This document shows positions 51,029 to 58,394 of a stretch of 64,000 nt of DNA, in pieces. Every line of letters starts with the position of its first letter. Position 1 is the stretch's first letter. The stretch lies in assembly GCF_016428595.1 (NCBI RefSeq), contig NZ_JAELVQ010000012.1:60029-124028 (forward strand), in the 5' to 3' direction. The translations under genes and the position numbers were made by a program. Origin of the DNA: Snuella sedimenti. GTDB taxonomy: Bacteria > Bacteroidota > Bacteroidia > Flavobacteriales > Flavobacteriaceae. The notes under the pieces are model-generated. The model was not told where the DNA came from. It made no database searches and saw only the letters and a program-made list of their open reading frames with translations.

Positions 51029-51246
51029 TCAATTCTTATAATCCAAGCCTTTTTTACTATTTTCAACCGAGGTTTGCCAAGCAAACAGTTCCTTTTTTAG
51101 TTTGTTTGCTACTTCCGGATATGTTTCGATACAATTTTGTTTTTCCGAAGGATCGTTTATTAGGTCATAAAGTTCAAAATTACCATCCTTACTATTACCT
51201 ATTAGTTTATACTGCTGTGCAACCCACGAAATTTGGGGCTCGCAAA
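51029..51246 (-). pseudogene. 3' remnant of a sulfatase gene
   Basis: The minus-strand frame encodes about 72 residues that match only the C-terminus of sulfatases (…SWVAQQYKLIGNSKDGNFELYDLINDPSEK…PEVANKLKKELFAWQTSVENSKKGLDY, then TGA at 51029-51031). The formylglycine C-x-P-S-R site and the whole N-terminal domain are missing. Upstream, the frame runs for nine more codons of low-complexity filler into a stop at 51075-51077. The sulfatase therefore lost its 5' ~85% at about position 51246, where low-complexity DNA begins. The surviving reading frame has no internal stop, so the loss may be recent. Confidence 0.8.
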
Positions 51247-51603
51247 TAAACAGTTTAAGGCTAAAAGCCAGCTGTTAACAGCTAAGAGTTGAAGTTTAAA
51301 GTTGTGCAATTATGTAACCAATACCCAATACCCAGTACCTAAGAGTTGAGAGTTGAAAGTTTAAAGTTTAAAGCGAAAAACGAAAAGTGAATAATGAACA
51401 ATGAACAGTGAACAGTTTAAGGCTAAAAGCCAACTGCTAACAGCTAAAAGTGAGTACTGAGTAGTGAGTAGAGAGTAATGAAAAGTTAAAAGTGTAATGT
51501 TGTACAATTATGTAACCAACAACAAACAACCAATAACCAAAACCCAATACCCAATTGTAAATAATCAATAATAAATAGTCAATACCAAATCGTCAATTAA
51601 CAG
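51247..51603. repeat. Low-complexity filler DNA
   Basis: Made of shuffled short phrases such as AACAGTTTAAGGCTAAAAGCC, GTTAACAGCTAA, GAGTTGAAAGTTTAAAG, GAACAATGAACAGTGAACAG and CCAATACCCAATACCC. The first phrase occurs twice (from 51250 and 51415). Runs avoid C or avoid G for tens of bases. No gene, terminator or promoter is recognised. Confidence 0.7.
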
Positions 51604-51759
51604 CTACCTCAATTCCCTAATGGCCCAGACTATCAATAAAAAGCCTATCCCCGTCAAGGCTGGTGCTGGTATTTTCATGACTAGTCCAATGGCAATCATA
51701 ACAATTGCAACGAGTACTAACAATACAAAAATTACATTTAGTTTTTTATTACGTGTCAT
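51604..51759 (-). CDS. 51-residue two-helix membrane protein
   Basis: Short minus-strand ORF, ATG 51757-51759 to TAG 51604-51606. The protein starts MTRNKKLNVIFVLLVLVAIV, has a second helix (LTGIGFLLIVWAI) and ends RELR: a basic N-terminus, two hydrophobic helices of about 20 and 15 residues linked by a Met-Lys-Ile-Pro-Ala-Pro turn, and a charged end. The pattern is that of small inner-membrane proteins common in flavobacteria. It starts 49 bp after the stop of the cyclase-family gene on the same strand, so it may share its transcript. Composition is clearly unlike the filler DNA around it. Function is unknown. Confidence 0.6.
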   Translation of the reverse strand: MTRNKKLNVIFVLLVLVAIVMIAIGLVMKIPAPALTGIGFLLIVWAIRELR

Positions 51760-51808
51760 CGTTTTGGATTTTAATTATTGAATTGATATTTAATAAGTTA
51801 AAGACGAT

Positions 51809-52645
51809 TTACTGCATAGTGTTTATTACGGCTACAATTCTTAGAGGGGCGCCACTACCTCCTTGAATTTTCATAGGTAGAGCGATAACCTCAAAATCTT
51901 TGCTCGGTAGCTTATCAAGGTTCGTTATATTTTCGAATGCAGGAATATTATGGGACAGTAGTATCACATGACTTTTAAAATATTGGGACTGTCCGTAATC
52001 AATACTCGGGGTATCAATGCCAATGGCATGAATGTTACGGTTTTCTACTAGCCATGTTGCAGCTTCGGGGGATAAACCAGGAAAGTGCAGTTCTTTAATC
52101 GCAGCTTCACCACGCTTATCCGTTCCCAAATATTTAAGTTTATCAGGGTAATGTTTAGAAAACCCAGTTTCCAACAAAACGATACTTCCATCAGGAATTT
52201 GGATGTTTTCTGTTTTTTCCCAATTCATAAAATCAGCAACACTTATTAAATAATCGGGATTTTTAAGTGCTTTTGAGGACACATCAACTTTTATGGCATT
52301 ACCTATTAGATTTTCAAGCGGTATCTCGTCTACAGATTGCCCTTTTTTAGCAAAATGAATTGGTGCATCTATATGTGTGCCGCCATGTTCGGCAGTACAA
52401 AAATTATTGGCAGAATAGTAAAAGCCCTTATCCGTTTGCCCCTTAAAAACAGTATCCAATTCAAATTCCTTGGCAGTGACCCAATAGATGGTTTCGTCTG
52501 AAAACACATGTGATAAGTCGATGAGTTTCTTTTTGGGTATTTTCGATTCTGTTGGCACTTCTTGTTTTTGCGATTTTTCAGGTCCGTTATTACATGATAG
52601 CAATAAAAACAGAAATAGTACTAAGAAATAAATAGATGTCCTCAT
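51809..52645 (-). CDS. Cyclase-family (kynurenine formamidase-like) lipoprotein
   Basis: 278 residues: a lipoprotein signal with lipobox LLLSC (C18), then a PF04199 metal-dependent hydrolase domain (LIDLSHVFSDETIYW, the metal motif HGGTHIDAP at 87-95, HFAKKGQSVDEIPLENLIG, FPGLSPEAATWLVENRNIHAIGIDTPSIDYG). The H-x-G-T-x-x-D motif is intact, so it should be an active zinc or manganese amidohydrolase such as an N-formylkynurenine formamidase relative, exported to the cell envelope. The substrate is unknown. It lies in a region of filler DNA next to a broken sulfatase, an island of intact coding sequence. Confidence 0.87.
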   Translation of the reverse strand: MRTSIYFLVLFLFLLLSCNNGPEKSQKQEVPTESKIPKKKLIDLSHVFSDETIYWVTAKEFELDTVFKGQTDKGFYYSANNFCTAEHGGTHIDAPIHFAKKGQSVDEIPLENLIGNAIKVDVSSKALKNPDYLISVADFMNWEKTENIQIPDGSIVLLETGFSKHYPDKLKYLGTDKRGEAAIKELHFPGLSPEAATWLVENRNIHAIGIDTPSIDYGQSQYFKSHVILLSHNIPAFENITNLDKLPSKDFEVIALPMKIQGGSGAPLRIVAVINTMQ

Positions 52646-53175
52646 GTTATATTTTTAATTAGTTACAGTTCCCAAAAGTGGTTTCTAGTAGAGGAGAGGG
52701 TGGCACCCTTAAAGTTAGTAAATTATTTTATACCAATTAGTTTGTCTTAGTAAACAGCTATTAGTGAAAAGTAAGCAGTAAATAATCAATACTCAATACT
52801 CAATACTCAATACCCAACAGTAAACAGTGAACAGTAAACAGTAAACAGTGAACAGTAAACAGTGAAATGTTAACAGCTATCAGTGAATAATAAATAATGC
52901 TAAAAGGGAAAAGGGAAAAGGGAAAAGTAAGCAGTGAACAGTAAATAACCAATGGCCAATAGTCAATTGTAAATAGTCAATTAACAGCACCCAATAATCA
53001 ATAGTCAATAGTCAATCACCAACACCCAATACCCAACAGTAAACAGCTATCAGTGAATAATAAATAATCAATGGTAAACAGCTAAAAGGGAAAAGGGAAA
53101 AGGGAAAAGTAAGCAGTGAACAGTAAATAACCAATGGCCAATAGTCAATAGTCAATAATCAATACCAATAGCAAA
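52646..53175. repeat. 530-bp low-complexity filler including a long direct repeat
   Basis: The first ~100 bp may hold the cyclase promoter. The rest is shuffled phrases (AACAGTAAACAGTGAACAG, CAATACTCAATACCC, CAATAGTCAATAGTCAAT). One block occurs twice, 52872-52966 and 53042-53149: each copy begins AACAGCTATCAGTGAATAAT, includes AAAAGGG three times, and ends CCAATGGCCAATAGTCAAT. No gene is seen. Confidence 0.7.
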
Positions 53176-54408
53176 TCATCTAGATGGCGCCAACCCAACA
53201 AGGCGTGTAAAGATTAACAATGCAGTAGATATCAAGATAAATGCAATACCTATCCCAAGCGTATCGGCAAAATAACCAATGCCAATGGCGATTATACTTG
53301 TTGTTAGGGTGCTAAAAAAAGATTGTGCAGAAATAACGGATGTCAATATTTTTTGAGGCACATGATCTGCAATTTCGGCAACCAAAAGAGGCTTTCTAAT
53401 ATTTTCAAAAAAGTAAATACAAGCAAAGAGTATAAGTGCCAGATACCAGTATTCAAAATAATACAATAAACCAGTAATTGTGCCAGCTACCAAGCCTAAA
53501 AACAGCGTGATCTTAGGGATGTTTACCGATATAGCACTGGAAATCCATGATGCCGATTTGGAGGCATAGGAGTTAGCGAGGAAAATAAAAAAATAGATGA
53601 TGCCTATTATCACACCGCTTTTCTTTTTAGCCTCTATATGCATCAAAACAGGTATTAAAAGCGCGACCTGTACCATAATGGGTTGGATATAATCCTTAAT
53701 AGCCTTTAGATATGCCGTATGCAGGGCTGCCGAATTGATAATTTGCAGTACTTTGCGCTGCTTGACGGTTTTTATAAAGGATTTGAATGTAAACAACAGC
53801 GATATATTTTCCTTTTTATTACTGTCATTTAATGCATAATCTATTGTGCTAGGGTAGGTATAGATATTAATAAAGTTAAGGAGGTACGGAATTACCGAAT
53901 ACAAAAATATAGAGCGGTAGCTACCCGAATATAACACCAAGCCTCCAGCTATTAAAGCCGAAAGTGCCGATCCCTTTTGCGACCAAGAACGTGTATGTCC
54001 GTAATAATTTGCTTTTTGGTGACTTTGTCCCTGTAGTTTCAGATAGTCCATTATCATACCTTTATGTGTGCCAGAGCGGAAGGCATCAGCAATGCCATAT
54101 AAGACAATAGCTAGAAGGAAAGCATAAAAGGAAGAGAAGGCATAAAAAATAAGAAACGATGCAATATATAATATAAATGAGCAGATAAGTGACTTTTTAC
54201 GACCATAAGTATCCGCTAAAATACCTGATGGGATTTCAGAAATATTGATCGTTATTTCCCTAAGCGCATACAACACGCCAATTTGTGTGTAGCTAATGCC
54301 ATTTTCCAAAAAAAAGAGTAACAAGAAAGCATCAAAAAAACGCAAGTTCTTTAAAAAACCATAGGCACAGAATTTATAGTATTGTGGGTTCTTTTGTATG
54401 ATATGCAT
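53176..54408 (-). CDS. Major facilitator superfamily transporter
   Basis: 410 residues, twelve predicted helices. The first cytoplasmic loop carries the MFS motif A variant GILADTYGRKKSL. The N-terminal half begins with GFLKNLRFFDAFLLLFFLENGISYTQIGVLYALREITINISEIPSG, the pattern of the AraJ-like/uncharacterised MFS group common in Bacteroidota. A central cytoplasmic loop (~195-220) is charged. The substrate is unknown. It follows the LETM1-related gene by 18 bp on the same strand, so the two are probably co-transcribed. Confidence 0.87.
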   Translation of the reverse strand: MHIIQKNPQYYKFCAYGFLKNLRFFDAFLLLFFLENGISYTQIGVLYALREITINISEIPSGILADTYGRKKSLICSFILYIASFLIFYAFSSFYAFLLAIVLYGIADAFRSGTHKGMIMDYLKLQGQSHQKANYYGHTRSWSQKGSALSALIAGGLVLYSGSYRSIFLYSVIPYLLNFINIYTYPSTIDYALNDSNKKENISLLFTFKSFIKTVKQRKVLQIINSAALHTAYLKAIKDYIQPIMVQVALLIPVLMHIEAKKKSGVIIGIIYFFIFLANSYASKSASWISSAISVNIPKITLFLGLVAGTITGLLYYFEYWYLALILFACIYFFENIRKPLLVAEIADHVPQKILTSVISAQSFFSTLTTSIIAIGIGYFADTLGIGIAFILISTALLIFTRLVGLAPSR

Positions 54409-54426
54409 CGTAACGCTCTATTTTAT

Positions 54427-55599
54427 CTATTCCTCAATACGATTGTCGTCGAAAGCAGACGGTAATAGCTTGGGAATAAACTTAATAACTAAAGGTAGTA
54501 ATAAAGCACCACCCGGTAGTAAGAAAATGGCAAGGCTAGGAATGGATTTAAAAATATCCAATAGTTGTTCTTGTACCTTTTTTTGCTCGTCACTGTCCAA
54601 ATCCCTGACTGTGGATTGCGAAAGCAAAATCATAAGCTCTTTACTGTCTTTAAGTTCACGATACAGGCGCTTACTGTTCCGTGTAATCAGTTTGTTTACC
54701 ATTTTACTGGAGTTATTATAAAAACTCTGTACAATATTTTTAGAACTCAATAACGGAATATCGTTTGCATGTAAGGTATAAAACGCATTGACCGTATTTA
54801 TGGAGTCGTCAATGGTATTTCTATTAATATCAAGGTCTGTTCCTAATTTTAACAAAAAATGCTGTTCATCTTTATCGATGGTTTTGTCTCCCCAGGTTGC
54901 CATACAGGCTAGATCCAAAACATAACGTTTTTCTTGAATTGATTTAATAAACCCAATAGCTTTATCATATTTAATATGAATGTTATCCTGATACCTTAAA
55001 GAGGACTCTAAAAGTTTTATAAGACTTTCGTCATATTGGTTTTTTGCGATTTTAGAATTTAAAACATCCAAAGTAATTGAAGCGATGGAAGCTTCCAAGC
55101 TTTTTATATAACTAATAGAGATAGTCCCATGCTTCAGAAATTCATGATATGCCAGAACATCTATAAACAACAACGCATTGATGATAAAATAGTTGAAGCT
55201 TTTGGTAATTAAGTTGTCATCTATCTGAATGCGCTTGTGTATTATTTTTTCTAGTTGTTCACTGGATTTTTTGCCTCCCAACAATTCTTGAAAGAAAGAG
55301 GTCTTAAGTTCGTTTATAGCAGTATAAAAATTAATAACACTATTTATAAACCCAATATTAGAACCCGCATGGTGATGGGTGTACAAAAAGGCTATGCATA
55401 AATTTGCTTTACAAATTTCGTCTTCAGTCAAGTCTTTTTTATCAATAACCTGATCTACAATATCTAGATTACTACCATATATAAAACCACAAGTACGTAA
55501 GGCATTATAAAAGCGATCTTCAGGATACTTTAAAAATGCATCATTTAGTTCAATTACTTTAAGTAATTTCTTTATCCAACCGTTTGCTGATGGATTCAT
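54427..55599 (-). CDS. LETM1-related (biofilm-associated type) protein
   Basis: 390 residues, mostly helical and soluble. The C-terminus, SIPSLAIFLLPGGALLLPLVIKFIPKLLPSAFDD, closely resembles the membrane segment of LETM1, the mitochondrial cation/proton antiporter (pattern P...F.P.G...LLP...K..P..LPS.F). Flavobacterial proteins with this tail are annotated LETM1-related biofilm-associated protein. There is one clear transmembrane segment near the end (~350-372); no ribosome-binding LETM1 C-domain is present. Role in ion homeostasis is inference only. It is upstream of and close to the MFS gene (18-bp gap). Confidence 0.75.
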   Translation of the reverse strand: MNPSANGWIKKLLKVIELNDAFLKYPEDRFYNALRTCGFIYGSNLDIVDQVIDKKDLTEDEICKANLCIAFLYTHHHAGSNIGFINSVINFYTAINELKTSFFQELLGGKKSSEQLEKIIHKRIQIDDNLITKSFNYFIINALLFIDVLAYHEFLKHGTISISYIKSLEASIASITLDVLNSKIAKNQYDESLIKLLESSLRYQDNIHIKYDKAIGFIKSIQEKRYVLDLACMATWGDKTIDKDEQHFLLKLGTDLDINRNTIDDSINTVNAFYTLHANDIPLLSSKNIVQSFYNNSSKMVNKLITRNSKRLYRELKDSKELMILLSQSTVRDLDSDEQKKVQEQLLDIFKSIPSLAIFLLPGGALLLPLVIKFIPKLLPSAFDDNRIEE

Positions 55600-55748
55600 A
55601 GAGCTAAATTAAATATGCCGTAAATGTAAGCTTTTAGATGTCAAATTTGCAAATAATTCCTTTAACAAAATTTTAACAAAACCACTAAAGTGATTACTTC
55701 GTAGGTATGCTTGAAAGTCAAACATTAATTAACAAAAACTTTAAAATT

Positions 55749-56405
55749 ATGAAAAACTTCAAGAAAATTTTAGGAGTCGGTATACTGGCAGTAGCTAGTT
55801 TAATCGTTATTGCGGCAGATCACATAGACGCGCCGGTAGTACAAGGTGGTACTAGTGATATCACCGATTTTTACGCCTTTCAAGGTGAAAACACAAACAA
55901 TTTAGTATTTGTTGCAAACCTGCAAGGCTTATTGAGTCCAACAGCTACAGCAAGTGCAGCCTTTGATGAGGATGTAATGATTGAGTTTAATATTGATAAT
56001 ACGGGCGACAATATTGAAGACCTGGTTATTCAGGCCGTACCTAGAAATGGCAAAATGTATATTATTGGCCCTGTCGCTCCTAGTCAAACAGGTATAAATA
56101 GTACCATAACAGCCGAAACCAGTAAAGACGTACTAGGTGTTAAAATTACATCCTATGGTATGGATGCCATGGTAGAAACTAAAAATGGTATTTCAGCCTT
56201 TGCTGGCCCTAGAGACGATCCTTTCTTTATGGACTTTGCTCAATATTCTGCTATTATTGGAGGCACTGCTACAAGTTTTAACAACCCCGGAAGCGATACG
56301 TTTGCAGGAACTAATGTAATGTCGGTAGTCGTAGAAGTACCAAAAGCAATGATTGGTGGTTCTGGTACTATAAACACATGGGTGGAATCAAAAAGAAAAC
56401 AATAA
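55749..56405 (+). CDS. DUF4331 protein, N-terminal half, secreted
   Basis: About 218 residues: a Sec signal peptide (MKNFKKILGVGILAVASLIVIAA) and then DHIDAPVVQGGTSDITDFYAF, the hallmark N-terminus of the DUF4331 family, followed by NNLVFVANLQGLLSPTATA and a segment ending FAGTNVMSVVVEVPKAMI. Full DUF4331 proteins are roughly twice this size and end with a NANDKPFL-type segment. Here that C-terminal part is encoded by the next gene (24-bp gap). ATG 55749 is preferred because the signal peptide begins there; the frame is open from 55707. First gene of a four-gene exported-protein operon. Confidence 0.82.
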   Translation: MKNFKKILGVGILAVASLIVIAADHIDAPVVQGGTSDITDFYAFQGENTNNLVFVANLQGLLSPTATASAAFDEDVMIEFNIDNTGDNIEDLVIQAVPRNGKMYIIGPVAPSQTGINSTITAETSKDVLGVKITSYGMDAMVETKNGISAFAGPRDDPFFMDFAQYSAIIGGTATSFNNPGSDTFAGTNVMSVVVEVPKAMIGGSGTINTWVESKRKQ

Positions 56406-56429
56406 AAATTAACAGTAAAATTTATACAG

Positions 56430-56990
56430 ATGAAAACTATAAAAATCATATTAGGACTTACTTTAATCGCAGGATTATTATTTAATTGTTCAGCCGATGA
56501 TACACCAAAAGGCGAAGGAATCTACAACAACCCAAATCTTTCTGGTATTTATGTGCAGGAAGACCAAATGGGACGCCCTGCTGTTAATACAGTGTTTGTT
56601 TCTTCTGATAGCAAAGACATGTTCAATGTTACAGTACCTTCGGACCAAAATGCTGCCTTTCAAAGTATGTTTCAAGCAAACCTAGAAGCATTAAGTCCAG
56701 CTTATGCTAATAACGGCGATACTAATGCGTTGGGATTAGATGCTGCCACATTTACAAGTGTATTGGCTACAGACGTACTAAACGTATCCTTGGATGGAAC
56801 AACAACGTTTTATGATGGCACAAACGTACTAACAGGACGAGCGTTAGCAGACGATGTTATTACAGTAGAATTGTTGTTGATTTTCGGTGGGGAAGATTTC
56901 ACTGAAAACCCAGGACTGTCTAACGATAATGTAGACGCAAACGATAAACCTTTTTTGACCTCATTTCCTTACTTAGCATCACCTTGGTAA
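56430..56990 (+). CDS. DUF4331 C-terminal-half lipoprotein
   Basis: 186 residues: lipoprotein signal with lipobox LLFNC (C20), then QMGRPAVNTVFVSSDSKDMFNVTVPSDQNAAF and VLTGRALADDVITVELLLIFGG...DNVDANDKPFLTSFPYLASPW. These correspond to the C-terminal half of DUF4331 (R-x-x-x-N-x-x-F, G-R-x-x-x-D-D-V, N-D-K-P-F-L-x-x-F-P-Y-L). With its own signal and lipobox it is a genuine second protein, not a frameshift product of the upstream gene. The two halves probably assemble in the periplasm or at the outer membrane. Function is unknown. Confidence 0.8.
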   Translation: MKTIKIILGLTLIAGLLFNCSADDTPKGEGIYNNPNLSGIYVQEDQMGRPAVNTVFVSSDSKDMFNVTVPSDQNAAFQSMFQANLEALSPAYANNGDTNALGLDAATFTSVLATDVLNVSLDGTTTFYDGTNVLTGRALADDVITVELLLIFGGEDFTENPGLSNDNVDANDKPFLTSFPYLASPW

Positions 56991-57004
56991 AACACATTAT
57001 TACT

Positions 57005-57032
57005 CTAAAACGGGGGATTTCCTTCGTTTTAG
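57005..57032 (+). terminator. Hairpin between the DUF4331 pair and the TPR gene
   Basis: Perfect 8-bp stem CTAAAACG (57005-57012)/CGTTTTAG (57025-57032) with a 12-base loop, but no T-run after it. More likely an mRNA-stabilising or attenuating element inside the operon than a full terminator. Confidence 0.4.
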
Positions 57033-57078
57033 GGTAACTATTTAAAATCTCCCTAACAAGATATTTAAAAATAACATT

Positions 57079-58368
57079 ATGAATTTACAATATACACTGC
57101 TGCTCTGTATGCTTTTATCATTGTATAGCTGCACAACGGCTTCTAAAAGAATTACAGATAGTCATCAATACAATGCGTATTTGGATACTACAGATAATAC
57201 AGCACTTGAAACGGCACAAAAAGAACTTAGCTTCTGGAAAGAAAAACTAGAAACTGCTCCCGAGCAATTCCCTTATTACGTACAACAAGGCAATGCATAT
57301 AGTACGTTATTTTCAGTAACCGGAACCATTAACTATCTTAAAAATGCAGAAGAAAGCTATTTAAAGGCTAATGAACTTACAAAATATAGCAATTGTACCT
57401 ATTTAAAAGCATTGGCATCAAACTATATTTCGCAACACAAATTTAAATTAGCACTAAACTTGCTAACCAAAGCAGAATTAATAGGAGAGAAGCTTAAAGG
57501 CACACAAAAGATGCTTTTCGATGTACACTTAGAACTTGGCAATTATAAGCAAGCCAAAACCTATTTGAATGCCATTGAAAATAGAGCTGATTTCGATTAT
57601 TTAATTCGCTTGGCAAAATGGTCAGACCATAGAGGCAACCTAAACGCCGCTATTAAATATTTAGAACAAGCAAAAGAGATTGCCGAGCGCTCTAATATAG
57701 CTTCTACCAAACAATGGATTTATACCAATTTAGCCGATTTTTACGGTCATGCAGGAAACATTGAAGCATCCTATAATCATTATTTAAAGGCATTGGAATT
57801 GAACCCTAATGAAGCATATGCAAAAAAAGGGATTGCCTGGATCGTCTATTCATATGAAAAGAATCCAGATGAAGCCTTGCGAATATTAAATAGTGTTACA
57901 GCAAATTATTTTGCTCCAGATTATTACTTATTGAAAGCTGAAATTGCCGAGTATAAAAAGGACACAACCTCGTTTAATAAACAGTTAGAATTGTACCACC
58001 AGGCAGTATCCAATACAGTATATGGTGCAATGTACAACAAACATAATGTCCTGTTATTTGCAGAAAATCCTAACAAATTAAACACTGCTTTAACCCTGGC
58101 ACAGGAGGAGGTTATTGAACGTCCTACACCAGAATCCTATGATTTGCTGGCATGGACATATTATAAAAAAGGCTATGTCTATATGGCGTTGGAGATTATA
58201 GAAAAACATGTTGTAGAAAAAACATTTGAACCAGAAACATTGTACCATATCGCAGAAATCTATAAAGCGGCAGATAAAACAAAACAATTAAGAATCATAA
58301 AGCACGAGCTCTTAAGTAGTTCTTATGAATTAGGTCCTTTAATCGCTCAAAAAATTGATAAACTCTAA
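57079..58368 (+). CDS. TPR-repeat lipoprotein
   Basis: 429 residues: lipoprotein signal with lipobox LYSC (C18), then about eight helical-hairpin TPR-like repeats (FPYYVQQGNAYSTLFSVTGTINYLKNAEESYLKANELT, LRLAKWSDHRGNLNAAIKYLEQAKEIA, TNLADFYGHAGNIEASYNHYLKALELNPNEAYAKKGIAWI, YDLLAWTYYKKGYVYMALEIIEKHV). It is probably an outer-membrane-anchored scaffold for protein contact. It sits 26 bp before the TonB-dependent receptor gene and after the DUF4331 pair, a grouping that suggests the four products work in one envelope system. No enzymatic motif. Confidence 0.83.
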   Translation: MNLQYTLLLCMLLSLYSCTTASKRITDSHQYNAYLDTTDNTALETAQKELSFWKEKLETAPEQFPYYVQQGNAYSTLFSVTGTINYLKNAEESYLKANELTKYSNCTYLKALASNYISQHKFKLALNLLTKAELIGEKLKGTQKMLFDVHLELGNYKQAKTYLNAIENRADFDYLIRLAKWSDHRGNLNAAIKYLEQAKEIAERSNIASTKQWIYTNLADFYGHAGNIEASYNHYLKALELNPNEAYAKKGIAWIVYSYEKNPDEALRILNSVTANYFAPDYYLLKAEIAEYKKDTTSFNKQLELYHQAVSNTVYGAMYNKHNVLLFAENPNKLNTALTLAQEEVIERPTPESYDLLAWTYYKKGYVYMALEIIEKHVVEKTFEPETLYHIAEIYKAADKTKQLRIIKHELLSSSYELGPLIAQKIDKL

Positions 58369-58394
58369 ACAGTCTTTTAAATATTACACACAAA

